In this document: positions 43,609-53,500 of the stretch, piece after piece | Layout: the number at the start of each line of letters is the position of its first letter | How positions within the stretch are numbered: the stretch's first letter is position 1 | DNA from: Symbiodinium microadriaticum | Lineage: Eukaryota > Sar > Dinophyceae > Suessiales > Symbiodiniaceae | Reading direction: 5' to 3' | NCBI GenBank assembly: GCA_001939145.1 | Contig: LSRX01000056.1 | Span: 305,390 to 369,389 of the forward strand | DNA length: 64,000 nt | Translations under genes and position numbers: made by a program | The notes under the pieces: generated by a model | Database searches by the model: none | What the model was told of the DNA's origin: nothing | The model's input: the letters and a program-made list of their open reading frames with translations, nothing else

Positions 43609-45346
43609 TTAATTCGCTTTACGGGCTATGATATCGGATTTTACTGTGAGGTCTAAGGCCTCCAAGAACATCGCGCATATACGGGCATTCACTCTCCCCC
43701 ATTTGCCTTCCGTAAGCTCGGGCCTGTCATCCGGCTCAACCGTTAAGCGCTCGATGGGAAATGCAACGACCCACTTATCATACGCTTCTTTGCTCACCTG
43801 AACTACCCCTGACCACCAAAGTTGAGAGGAATCCGAAAAGTCACTCATCAAGCCCGCAATAAGCTGCATCCAATCCTGGAATTCCAATGATCCTCCAGCT
43901 GGGTCTGGTAGTGCAAGCTTGGGAAAAGCAGTAATCCCAGTTTTGACCGTTTCGGGTGCATCTACTTTCTTCGGATTGGTGAGTTGCTGTGCTTGCAAAG
44001 TTTGCAGCTGCTGTACCCCCAACAATACGGCATCTAGCACTGCATTACCTGATGTAGTTGGGCCTTGGGTTCCCCCCGGCGAGACAATGGGTACTCCTGT
44101 CGGGGCGGTGGTGGCCTGAGCAGGCGATGCCTGTGGAATTTGGGCACTGGCGGCCGCAGCTGGCTGAAAATCATAGCCCGAAGTCCCGATCTGCCCCAAA
44201 CCCGGGTTTTCGGCTCGAGAATGGAGGTTTGGGCCAAAAGAGGTGGAATCCCCTTGCGTAGGTTGCCCAACCCTTCCGGGTGGCGTTACATTACTAGCTA
44301 ACCTTTGGGAACCTTGCAACCCCGACCAAAAGTTGGACCAAAACCCTGAAGTTGCTGATGCCGCTGTTTGCGCGGGGGCTCTCAAAGCCTCAACCGCCTG
44401 AGCTGCAGCATCATGGACCTGATATGCGATCGGAGTGCGCACCTGTGCATCCTAAAGGGGTGGCCTGGGGGCCTCATCCCGGATTGTTGGAGCCATTTGT
44501 GCCCCACTCCTTACCTGCTCCCTTAGAGCTTGCTCCCTTTGTGTGGCCTCCTCCAGTTGCCTACGCATCCTCTGGATCTCTAGATCTTGCGCTTGCGCTC
44601 GCTGATCAAATCCAACTAATTGTCTTGCAACTTCAGCTTGAATGGCCTCTTGGGGCAAGGACGATGAGTCTGTCCTGGATTGGGGCCTCTCGGGCATACT
44701 AGTGTACAATAGGGGAGCCCTCTGTTCTAAAGCCTGCAGGCGCTACAACATGTCAGCGCTCAACAAAGGGCCATCCCTTCCGGGAGGCGGTGCAAAGGAT
44801 GTTGGGGGTACCATGTGCTCCCAATTATGGCGGCGAGCTAGTATGGGATCCCAAACTCTCATGTCCCAAAGCCATGGGCCCTAAAGCACCGCTCGGACTA
44901 TCACGAGTTTGTGATGTTGCTGTTCGTGGTGGTGTGGCGTATGTGCCTTGCCGCACTGCGGGTACCTGCACAATCTCAGTGCGTGCTACACGGAAAAAGT
45001 CCCCAACCCTCGTCGTGAGCTGGAGCCCTGATACAGGGAATCCATCAACCATCTCGGCTATGGTTGGCAATCCCTGCTGCGATCGTGGGGTCATAAATCC
45101 CTCCGCGGAAGCACCAGCGACTATTCTACCCCCTGACTCTGCGTCACCACTCTCGGTACCTAGCAGCATGCCAGTACTGGCCTCTAGCCCTGGGCTCTCG
45201 CCCGGCGAAACATTGCCGGAAACCGGCACAATCCTCTGTACCCTATCACCGCCTTCATTGGCGGTCGACACCTGTGGCCTTCCCCCCTGAGTCTGCGCAA
45301 TTCCCCAAGCCTGGTCTATGCCTTCAAGTGCCCTTCCCGTAGCCAT
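43609..45346 (-). pseudogene. E2 Gag
   Basis: Three pieces. 45346-44825 is an acidic, Gly/Ser-rich N-terminus with VRQGTYATPPRTATS. 44709-44452 is a coiled coil (VGFDQRAQAQDLEIQRMRRQ and following). 44442-43609 is the Gag core with FQDWMQLIAGLMSDFSDSSQ and WWSGVVQVSKEAYDKWVVA. The last two pieces share one frame with each other and with the 1529-codon ORF, interrupted by single stops at 44452-44454 and 43609-43611. The first piece is in another frame. The breaks look mutational rather than programmed. Confidence 0.75.
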
Positions 45347-45423
45347 AGGCCAAGTGCTGGCGTTGAACCTGATACTTGCTAAGAATCATCCCTTCTGCAC
45401 TGTGGTACCGTAGCCCTGCCCGA

Positions 45424-45440
45424 GTGTTGGGCTCATAACC
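45424..45440 (-). promoter_or_regulatory. E2 primer-binding site, initiator tRNA-Met anticodon arm
   Basis: Abuts the 5' LTR. The + strand, which is tRNA-like, reads GTGTTGGGCTCATAACC: anticodon loop CTCATAA with CAT anticodon and flanking stem. It differs at two positions from the GTGCTGGGCCCATAACC type found in animal initiator tRNA-Met, as I recall it. Drosophila copia primes from a 5' half of initiator tRNA-Met cleaved in the anticodon loop, so the same mode is likely here. Confidence 0.7.
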
Positions 45441-45723
45441 TGCTGGAGTACACCAGCAGGCCGAGAAGAAGAAATAAGTGGAATAGCTAATTCCCTTATC
45501 TCATGCTCTCCATAGCCCGGTATAGCGCACTCGAAATGCGGAATCTTTTCACGCAAGCGAACAAAATAGAACAAATCTGTGAAAGCTGTACCACTTAGGC
45601 ATAACACCTACTTTGTGACATACGTATTTAAACATGCTCAAGGCTTACCTATACTAGCCTAAAGAGCAGCGGAAAACAACATATATATAGCGTGGACTAC
45701 AACCAGAGGTATGCATTCCAGCA
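45441..45723 (-). repeat. E2 5' LTR
   Basis: 283 bp, TGCTGG...CCAGCA. Followed on the right by TTCCT, the target duplication. Confidence 0.95.
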
Positions 45724-46500
45724 TTCCTCGTAATCGTAATTACGATTATTAAGATTATTTATATTATTACCATAAATAAATCCTCAATAATAGAACGACA
45801 AAAAATCAATTCAAAGCAGAAATATATATATATATATAATGTTAATTATAATATAATCTCAATATCATCAATAATATCCAAGAATACATTTTCGATCTAT
45901 ACAAGATATCATTTAGCCATATACTACTTAAAGTATCGGGCTCAAAAATAAAAAAAAATGAATCTATATAAAAATAGATAAAAATGTGTGTGTGCGCGCG
46001 TGTGCGCGCGTACGCGTATGTATGTGTACGTGTGTGTATGTGTGTGTGCATGTGCATGAATGTATGTAATTGTAGCCTGTGAATTTCTATGTATGCATAG
46101 TTGTATACATGGTAAAGCCAAAATTGCACACGTTAAATGGAGATATAAGGAACATGATCACGTAGTGTTTCTTTTCTCAATCAGTTTTGCCGAGAGGTGC
46201 AGTTTACAAGTCCGGCATGCAATCTTCACACTGCCGGGCTGCACTACTGTGCCAATTTATTTAAAATATATCATAAACATCCGTGAATGCACGCATGCAA
46301 CTAACTAATGATATATGCACGCATGTATGGACCAAACCAATAAATGGTCACACATGCACAGATAGAACTACCCGAATGCGTACATGCGCAGTTTCATGAA
46401 CACCCACATAGCAAGGCAAGGCAAGGCAAGGCAACTACCTGAAGCAGCTGCTTTTCCAGACAACGACCCGAAATGCAGCAATTTCGACAGCAAATGATAC
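45724..46500. other. AT-rich island right end and simple repeats
   Basis: 45724 to about 45970 continues the AT-rich island. A GT/GTGC microsatellite runs 45984-46055 with GTGTGCGCGCG blocks. A pentanucleotide (GGCAA) run of about five units lies at 46411-46434. No gene recognised. Confidence 0.7.
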
Positions 46501-46537
46501 CTTAGTGTGATAAAGGACTGCCTCACTCCCACTGCTA

Positions 46538-47751
46538 TTACCACTCATCTTGACCAACTTCTTCCAAACTTCCCGACGCCGATCCATATGTCGAGATGCT
46601 TTGGGTCAGGCTCGTGTTCACATCTAGATCTGTACGTCTTTTGTCTTTCAGGTAGACCCCAACAGGTCCAAACAAGTACCGATCACCATACCATGAAGAT
46701 CGTTTGTCACGTAACTCACCCAACCATTGGTATCCCGCAGCAACACGTATGTGGTAATAGCCTGCAGGCAGTTGGGCTGCTTGTGCGTCGCCGGGCCAGC
46801 AAAAGATCTCAGCCTCGGCGGTGGGACCAGCCGCCTCCGCATCTGTAGCTTTGTAAATTTTGACAAACATCGCCATGCCATCAGGATTGCAATTCTTGAC
46901 GATAATGCGGGATGAGCTACCGGGTTTCTCCCGCAGCATCTCCCGCAGCACTCCGGATTGGGGCCACTCTAGGGGTCTTGGTGTGTCATGGTTCAGCAGT
47001 GCCTGCAATCGGCTGCTTGGAACCTTGCTCTGAGGGCCAGCGTGGTTGTCCAATTCCACGGATCCCGGATAGTAAGCTCCCACTCAAGGATCTCCCCAAC
47101 AGCAAGCTTTTCCTTCTTGTTTGTCTTGGAGAAAGGCTGGGTGTAAATTGTCGAGCCCAGAGTGACCTTGAATTTGGATGGGTCTTCTTGGTCAGGTTCT
47201 GTTTGGACATCTTGTTCAGGAGTTCAAGAGGGGAGACAAAGCCCTCAAGCAGTCCTGCATCTTCACCTTTCCCCCTTCAATGACTCTGACACGAACGATG
47301 TTGCTCTTTTTCTTTATGGTGCAAGGCCAAAGAACGTGGTCACCTGAGATGTCACAAGCAAGGCATGCTCTTTCATCTATGTTCCAATCCTTCTGGCCCT
47401 TGTCCGCACATTTCTTGTCGAGAGTCTTCTCCAAATCTGGTCGATTTGGTTTGATGCTGTCAAGGCCGCAGGCCTTCAGTGACTCCCGCTTCGAGAGTTC
47501 GGACTTCAACTCGATCTTTTGCGGATCAACTCGTTGACTTTTTCCTCTGTCATCTCATGGGCTCTTTCAAGATAGTAAGTGGGTGCGGATGATATCCATG
47601 CAGATAAGTCAGAAGAGTTCATCAAGATGTCAATCTTGTCAATACTGCCACTGATCAGGTCCGGAGTACCAGACTGCGACTGATATCCACCATTGCCCAC
47701 ACTGCCCTGCATTGAGGAAAGATTGACTCTATCAAACACCTGTGCTGGCAC
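46538..47751 (-). pseudogene. Decayed gene of unknown family
   Basis: Three protein-like pieces in different frames: 47751-47506 (QSGTPDLISGSIDKIDILMN..., MTEEKVNELIRK), 47509-47216 (LKSELSKRESLKACGLDSIK, then CLACDISGDHVLWPC and NIVRVRVIEGGKVKM), and 47083-46538 (IIVKNCNPDGMAMFVKIYKA, then LPAGYYHIRVAAGYQWLGEL and YLFGPVGVYLKD). A stretch between the last two (FKVTLGSTIYTQPFSKTNKK) is in a further frame. Frames overlap by only a few bases, as expected for frameshifts in an intronless copy. The C-terminal piece resembles beta-sandwich domains with an LPAGxYxIR...GxxWxG...FG pattern. I cannot name it. Confidence 0.45.
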
Positions 47752-48841
47752 ACTACTGTGTCAATCTTCTTGCCAGGGCTGCGGCAAACTGTTGATGCAT
47801 CCCATGGCCAAGATTTTTTTGCTTTGCAAGCTGATCTTCTGGAGGTTCACAGCTGAGCACCCCTGCAAAGATTGGAAGAGTAGTCGATGAAGACCACGCA
47901 CATTAGGGCAGACAGTCAGCAAAACAAAGAAGGAACCAGCCTCAACAATGAGCAACCTCTTGGAATGAGTCCCAACGGAAGAACAGTTTTGACAAAACAC
48001 AAGAAAACAAAGAGAAAGGAGAACAAAGGAAAATAAAACGAAAAACTCAAGTCATGATTAGGAGACAAAAATCATGAAAACGAAGGAGGAAACCACAGAA
48101 TGAGAGCATAAGCTTGAAGGAACCTGCCCAGAAACACCCCGAGAAGAAAAGAGACGGGCAAGGACAAGGATTGAACACCAACGTTAAACCGCAACAGGAG
48201 AACAACAAGCATCCCTCCCCACAACCCCTTGCCATTCCCGACAAAGCCCACCACCCCGGAGGTGATCAGTTTGGAATCATCATCCTAGCAGAGGAGGATG
48301 GAAAATAGAAACTGAACCCATCAGCCTTTGAAGCGTAGGTGTGCAGCTGTGGGATTCATCAGGCATGGCGCCCGCTGTTGAATCACTCATGCCAGCAATC
48401 AGCTGTAAGCTTAATTAAGGCGTCTTCATGCTCCTTCTCCCGAAGCAAAAGAAGGAAACGCTCGGTCTAGGACAGGGGGCGGATCCTGTTGCAAAGATGA
48501 TCTTCTCTGCTGTGCTTTGCACCGCCTTTTCCGCGGTTCTCGGTCCAGGCCGCGAGGAGGCGACCGAACTGGGATATGGAGCGAATGAAGACGACAGAAG
48601 TCGTCCGAGCTTTCTCAAGGCAGCTGCAATGCATAAAGGATCCTAGAGTCCTAGAAAAGATCATGGAGTTCAAGCATGGACGGGGACAAGAACGATGATT
48701 CTTGCCTACACATCAGACTGCCTGGAGAAGCTTTCCTATGACGATGTGCGGAACTGGAGGCCCCGTGGTCATCCGTCCCCACCGTCGCAGTTGCCTGGGT
48801 TCCTTTTGCGAGATACGGAATCTTGTATTGGATGCCGATGT
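47752..48841. other. Spacer left of E3
   Basis: Moderate composition, no recognised gene. Several 60-80 residue frames on both strands lack similarity to known families. Ends in GATGT, the E3 target duplication (48837-48841). Confidence 0.45.
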
Positions 48842-48997
48842 TGAAGTTTCACAGGTCAGCCCTCTACGTAGCTACCTACACCGGTTAGTCAACCCTGTAC
48901 GGCCTTTTATCCGAGGGGACTTGAGCAAGGCAGTCGGCAGATTAATACAGGTGCAAAGGATCACAAAAGTAATGCTGGAGGCAGGGTAAAATCTACA
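48842..48997 (-). repeat. E3 3' LTR
   Basis: 156 bp, TGAAGTTTC...ATCTACA on the + strand. Same sequence as 61207-61362. Confidence 0.95.
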
Positions 48998-49006
48998 CCC
49001 CCCCTC
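48998..49006 (-). promoter_or_regulatory. E3 polypurine tract
   Basis: GAGGGGGGG on the coding strand directly abuts the 3' LTR. Confidence 0.65.
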
Positions 49007-49146
49007 GCCGTGCAGCTCAAGCTAAGGCGGATAAAGTACACTGGCTCCAGGTTGCCCTGGGCTATAAAGTCGTGTTGTCCAAAGCGAGCTTTTATAAAGC
49101 ACGGGAGAAAAGGCGCTGCTGATCCTTTACACAAAATGCTACAGAT

Positions 49147-49737
49147 TCAGTAGCGGCGGGAGCGATTCCAAGCATCCCACTCTGCCTGCGTGTACCGGCG
49201 GCCCTGGCGACTGCGGTTCCATTCGTCCCACTGTGCCTGAGTGTAGCCTTGGTACGTGGGGGCCGCTGCTGGGATCGACGCCTTTGGCGTGTTCCTGTGG
49301 CGCGCGGTAAGCTGCCTATTCTGCTCAGCTAAGCGCTCGGTGTGGGCCGCTTGCGTTTCAGCGGACACGAGGCTATCATTGAGGATATGCTTCAGCTCCT
49401 CCCTGACTTCCACATTCGTCTGACCCCCGAGGCTGACTTCGCCATCAAAGGTCAAGACACGCCGAGCATCCGGGGTATGCATCACGATGTCCGCATAGAG
49501 GCGTGGCGGCAAGAAAGCACCCATGTAGGTGAAGCCAATCGGCACGCTGCAGACATCATCGGTAAGCCGCAAGGTGCGGAGGGGCTCCACTTCGCAGTGG
49601 GCATAGTACACGAGCTTGCCGGGTGCAATTGCCTGGGGAGACGATGAAAAGTGTGCACCTGCTCGTAGCACTCGCTGCTCCTCGTTACGGCCGGGGTCCG
49701 GCAAGCATGCCTTGGCAATGAAGTCAAAGCGATGCAT
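49147..49737 (-). CDS. E3 C-terminal tail with WDEWNRSR repeats
   Basis: 197 residues that follow, after a frame change, on the previous ORF. A globular-looking segment (APGKLVYYAHCEVEPLRTLR, CSVPIGFTYMGAFLPPRLYA) precedes a coiled coil (REELKHILNDSLVSAETQAA) and ends in two copies of a Y-T-Q-A-x-WD-x-WNRSR motif. No family recognised. The frame break near 49735 may be mutational. Confidence 0.45.
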   Translation of the reverse strand: MHRFDFIAKACLPDPGRNEEQRVLRAGAHFSSSPQAIAPGKLVYYAHCEVEPLRTLRLTDDVCSVPIGFTYMGAFLPPRLYADIVMHTPDARRVLTFDGEVSLGGQTNVEVREELKHILNDSLVSAETQAAHTERLAEQNRQLTARHRNTPKASIPAAAPTYQGYTQAQWDEWNRSRQGRRYTQAEWDAWNRSRRY

Positions 49738-50537
49738 GTCCTCGAGGCAGCGACTCGCGTCAATCGGTCCTTGGCGTCCCGGATGATAGTGGCCTCAGCT
49801 GACATTTGGCCGCGCTTCTTTGAGGAAGCATTGAGCTGTCGGAAGTCAGCGCTGATCAAATTCTCGACTGGCTTCCGTGCCCCGGCGGCGGCTGTGGCAA
49901 GTAGACGAAGTCGTAGACCTTTGTTCTCAAAGAACTTCTTGGTCACCTTAGACGACTCGTCTGTTTGGGGGGCTTTGCAACGGAGACAGAAAAGCATTCC
50001 CTTGGCGACGATGGCTTGGCAGTTGGCACATGGGAACGACCCGAGCGGATAGGGGTCGTCCCCGCCAGCATCGGTTGTGTCGCTGTCGACATCCACAGCG
50101 GCAGAAGGCTCACCCTCGCGGGTGGCTGCATCAAGATCCATGGTGGCAGCTGCAACCTCTGCGTCTGCAATCTCTTCCACCGGCATCTTGTTTGTCGGCA
50201 TCTTCTTTGCAGTCGGCTTGGGCGCCGATGTTTTCGCCGCCGTGGGCTTGATGACTGGGGCCTTCGCCACTGGTGGGGCCATGCTTGAGGAGCTCGCCGC
50301 TTCCTCATAGTCACGCTTCGCCCTGAATGCAGGCTCACCCGTGAGGGTGGCTTCAGTGCTTTCCGCGACATAGAGCGGCTGGTCCTTTTTGGACGTGTCC
50401 ACGGCTGACACGATGCAATCCGGTGGGACGGTGTTGCGTGTCAAGGTGCCGTCGGACTCGGTGACGAAGAATTCGCACCCAGCTGCCATGGCCTTAAAGG
50501 TGTCGATCGCGATCTCCACGGGCACGTTGCTCCTCAT
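49482..50537 (-). CDS. E3 Tpt1-like C-terminus and zinc ribbon
   Basis: The frame begins at 50537, overlapping the previous stop as ATGA. In the same frame just upstream it reads YQSG before MRSN, and SGMRSN...EIAIDTFKAMAAGCEFF...DGTLTR is the C-terminal part of the Tpt1/KptA fold. The family domain therefore straddles the frame change. After a low-complexity Ala/Pro/Lys linker comes CANCQAIVAKGMLFCLRC, a CxxC...CxxC zinc ribbon, and a basic segment. The last 80 residues before 49482 are likely out of the true frame, which passes to 49737. Confidence 0.6.
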   Translation of the reverse strand: MRSNVPVEIAIDTFKAMAAGCEFFVTESDGTLTRNTVPPDCIVSAVDTSKKDQPLYVAESTEATLTGEPAFRAKRDYEEAASSSSMAPPVAKAPVIKPTAAKTSAPKPTAKKMPTNKMPVEEIADAEVAAATMDLDAATREGEPSAAVDVDSDTTDAGGDDPYPLGSFPCANCQAIVAKGMLFCLRCKAPQTDESSKVTKKFFENKGLRLRLLATAAAGARKPVENLISADFRQLNASSKKRGQMSAEATIIRDAKDRLTRVAASRTCIALTSLPRHACRTPAVTRSSECYEQVHTFHRLPRQLHPASSCTMPTAKWSPSAPCGLPMMSAACRLASPTWVLSCRHASMRTS

Positions 50538-53500
50538 TCCGCTTTGGTAGCGGGCATCGTTAAGACGATAAGATGAGAAGTAGCAATGTGCCCGCCCCGA
50601 CTTCTTGACTCCAGGGATAACTCCCCCCCCCTGAGGATGGATTCCAAGCCACTGGCAGTGGTGCGGTGGTAGATGCGCTTGGGAGTGTCGGCAGCCGAAA
50701 GCACGGTAACGCCGAATTCACTTGATCTGGCCTCCGCCTCCTCCGTGTCGAGGTTGCTGTACCATGCTGTTGCGAGAAGGTAATCCGCTTCCTCGCTGCT
50801 GACACGCCGCTCATTATGTCCCTGTGCGATACGGATACGTACCGGGAAGAGCTCTTGGCCAATAGTTTCTTTCATTGGCACATCGATTCCAAGGAGCCTG
50901 ATGCGACCCTTCTTGTCCGCCTTTGCTGCACGGAGAAGCTGTCGAATCCCCCAGCGTCGTTGGCGGCAATAGTTGAATCGATCAAGGAGCTTGTCCACAT
51001 CAGTCCAGCAGCCCTTGTCAAAGATCAGTCCGTGCTGGTCCAGCTCGTGTCCACGTAGCAACAATGAGAGGAACTTCAAATCGCCATGGTTGAATTTCAG
51101 CTCGGCGTCTCCTCGAATGTCTTGCGGATTGAGCGGCAGCATTCTGTGAGCGACACCATTGTAGAAGTACTCCTGCGCCGGACTTTCCGAGAATGCGGCT
51201 ACCCCTTGCGGGGCGCTATGGTCGACGAACATTTCGCGCCTGAGAATGTCCTCGTCCTGGTCGGACTTCCTCGATGGCGCTGCCTTCTTTGGGGTTGGAT
51301 CCTCGATCACTCGCCCCATGGAAGACTGAATTGGGATATCATAATCCCCAGCATCGACCAAGTCCACATCGCTCGGGGGTTGGTATGACACATTGCCATC
51401 GGCATCTTGGACCACCACGTCGTTGACGCACTCAGCAATGCCCTCCACTGTGGTGGTGGGACCAAAGTCCGGCACATCCTCGCGGATGGCTTTATCAGCA
51501 GGTGGCGTTGTTGGGATTGTTGTGAGATCGGCGGCCTTGGCCACATCCGGCTGCTCCCACGCCTGCTCACGCTTGATCTTGACGCCCTCCTTGGCAGCCC
51601 TGATCTTCTCCTTTTCGGCGTGCCAATCGCGGAGTGCCTTAGTGGCAGATGGGTTCCCCGCGTTGTTGGGCTCGATGTGCTTGAACTGGCGGCGAAGAGG
51701 TCGGAGTGCGATTTGCACCATTTCTGCCAGCCATTCTGCACGGCTCACGCACAAAGTCGCATGGATGTAAGCCGTGAAAACTTCTCGATTGTGCTCGTTC
51801 TCAGATGCGTGGAACGCATCGTACAGTTCAAGGCTCCCGACACATGTAGCTGACTGGGTCTGCAAGCCCCGGTTCGAGAACTCCGTAAACATGGCTTCAT
51901 TAAAGTCGTCATAGGCATTATGCAGCTGAAACAACACAGAATCAACCTTGCCAATGATCTTGATGAAGCCGATCTCGTTTCCGGGCTCACCCTTGCGGGC
52001 GGCTAGAGAGTCAGCAGCTCGGCGAATCTTTCTCGCCACTTGCTCAGTCGTAGCTGATCCCTCACGATAGGCCGCTCCAGGAGCGACACGCGTAGGGATG
52101 CAGCCCCACTGGCCGCTGTCTGGGTACACCTGAGCTGCGGTTTTGATGTGTTCCTCGACCTGCCAGGCAAGCCACGACAAGGTCTTCCCCCAACACATTG
52201 TGTAGTATGCGTAGAGGTAACCGCAACTGAGCGCCACATGATCCACTTCATTCGTCAGATCCCCCTTAGTAAGCTTACCTTTCCGGTTGGAGCTGCAAAG
52301 CGCGGTGGACGCGTCGCTGACGAAGATGAGGACTTTCTTTCTCTTTGGGCTCAACCTTGCGGTTGGCTTTAGCTTCGCCAGTCCTTCGTCGCCAACGTAC
52401 GTCATCTGGATGAGATTCGGCACCTGGGCTTCGGAATTTGTCAAGGCAATCTGTGCCGCGCATTGGGCGCTGACACCTTGGTATGCCTCTTCCAACATCC
52501 TCTGTTCGGTGCTGGGGCCGAAGCACATGTAATCGGAGTGGACGGTGGCCGCAGCCATGAGCTGCTTCATCGCGTCCAAAACCCCGTTGCGGTCCGGTTC
52601 CGTGGTGTTAACACGGACATACTCATCTTGCACCACGATAGCAGCCATAGCTGTGGGGTGATCGGGTGTCGTGGCAGGCGATTTCGAGCAATAGATCGCT
52701 TTGATGCCAGAAAGCTTCTCAGCAGCACCACATGTAGCAACTTCAGAACCCATTCGTACTAAGCTGCAGCTTTGGTGGTGTGTAGTGGGATGTATGTTTG
52801 TGCACTCGATCGATGCGAAAACATTTTCCGAGCGAGAAAACTTTGTACTACCCCCCTCATCGAGAGGGGAACAAACACAACATACCATAGCATGCCGAGG
52901 TTGCTTCTGTTGCTTGGGCAAGCGAAAGTTGTACTTCTTGAGGCTTTCCAAATCCTCTTTCACCAGTTTGCCGAACCCCCCTGATGAGTAGGCGATAAAA
53001 GAGTGGCGTTCGCCCGTGTAGGGTTGTACAGCATGCTTTGTTTGTGGGTGCAGCAGAGTGAATTTGCGGTACGTGTTGCAATTGTATCCAGGGTGTTCTT
53101 CACCTTTGTCATCCATGTACTTCGCTGATGGCCCCAACTGACTGGCACCTTGAATCCACATTGCTCCCCCTGTGTAATCACCAAAGGAGAACGTGAGATT
53201 GTACGAATCCTTTAGGTTGTACTTGTCTGTGTGGAGTCTTGCTTTGCCATTGAAGTTGAAGACAAACGAAGTCCATGTAAACCCTTTAGGCGATGACTTT
53301 TCAACCAAAGCGTTGACATACTTGCAAAGCCACGAATGTGAGAGCGTTTTCTTCGTGATGTCGAAAAGGCCACCATGTACCCACGCACCAAACACCAGAT
53401 AACTTGATTGTATATCCTGTGTCATAAGAGGTCTGGCTCTGGATAGAGAGGACTTCAAATGATGTCGAACGAGCGATGCTAGCTTCTCAAAGGTAGGGAA

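Larger units (their letters stand above)
36413..44785 (-). repeat. E2 family of dispersed mini-hairpins
   Basis: Twelve or so short palindromic hairpins, given in + strand sense as stem-loop-stem. ACCC-GTCA-GGGT at 36482-36493; CCC-GTCA-GGG at 36413-36422 and 39202-39211; ACCCC-GTCA-GAGGT with one mismatch at 38102-38115; CTC-GTCA-GAG at 41671-41680; CCC-TTCC-GGG at 38551-38560 with an outer GCTT/AAGC stem; ACCC-TTCA-GGGT at 39963-39974; TCCC-TCCC-GGGA at 40887-40898 and 42458-42469; GCC-TTCC-GGC at 42760-42769; ACCC-TTCC-GGGT at 44270-44281; TCCC-TTCC-GGGA at 44774-44785. On the coding strand the TTCC and TCCC loops read GGAA and GGGA, both GNRA-type. They encode short Pro/Gly turns such as HPDG, HPEG and PPGR. 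Confidence 0.75.
36068..45723 (-). mobile_element. E2: copia element with methyltransferase-like and dioxygenase domains
   Basis: 9656 bp between LTRs at 36068-36354 and 45441-45723, flanked on both sides by TTCCT (36063-36067 and 45724-45728). LTR ends carry the inverted repeat TGCTGG...CCAGCA. Coding order on the - strand is Gag, protease, methyltransferase-like domain, integrase, 2OG dioxygenase-like domain, RT, RNase H and a membrane ORF. Integrase before RT identifies Ty1/copia. Gag and RT are broken, but the central 1529-codon frame is intact. Confidence 0.95.
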
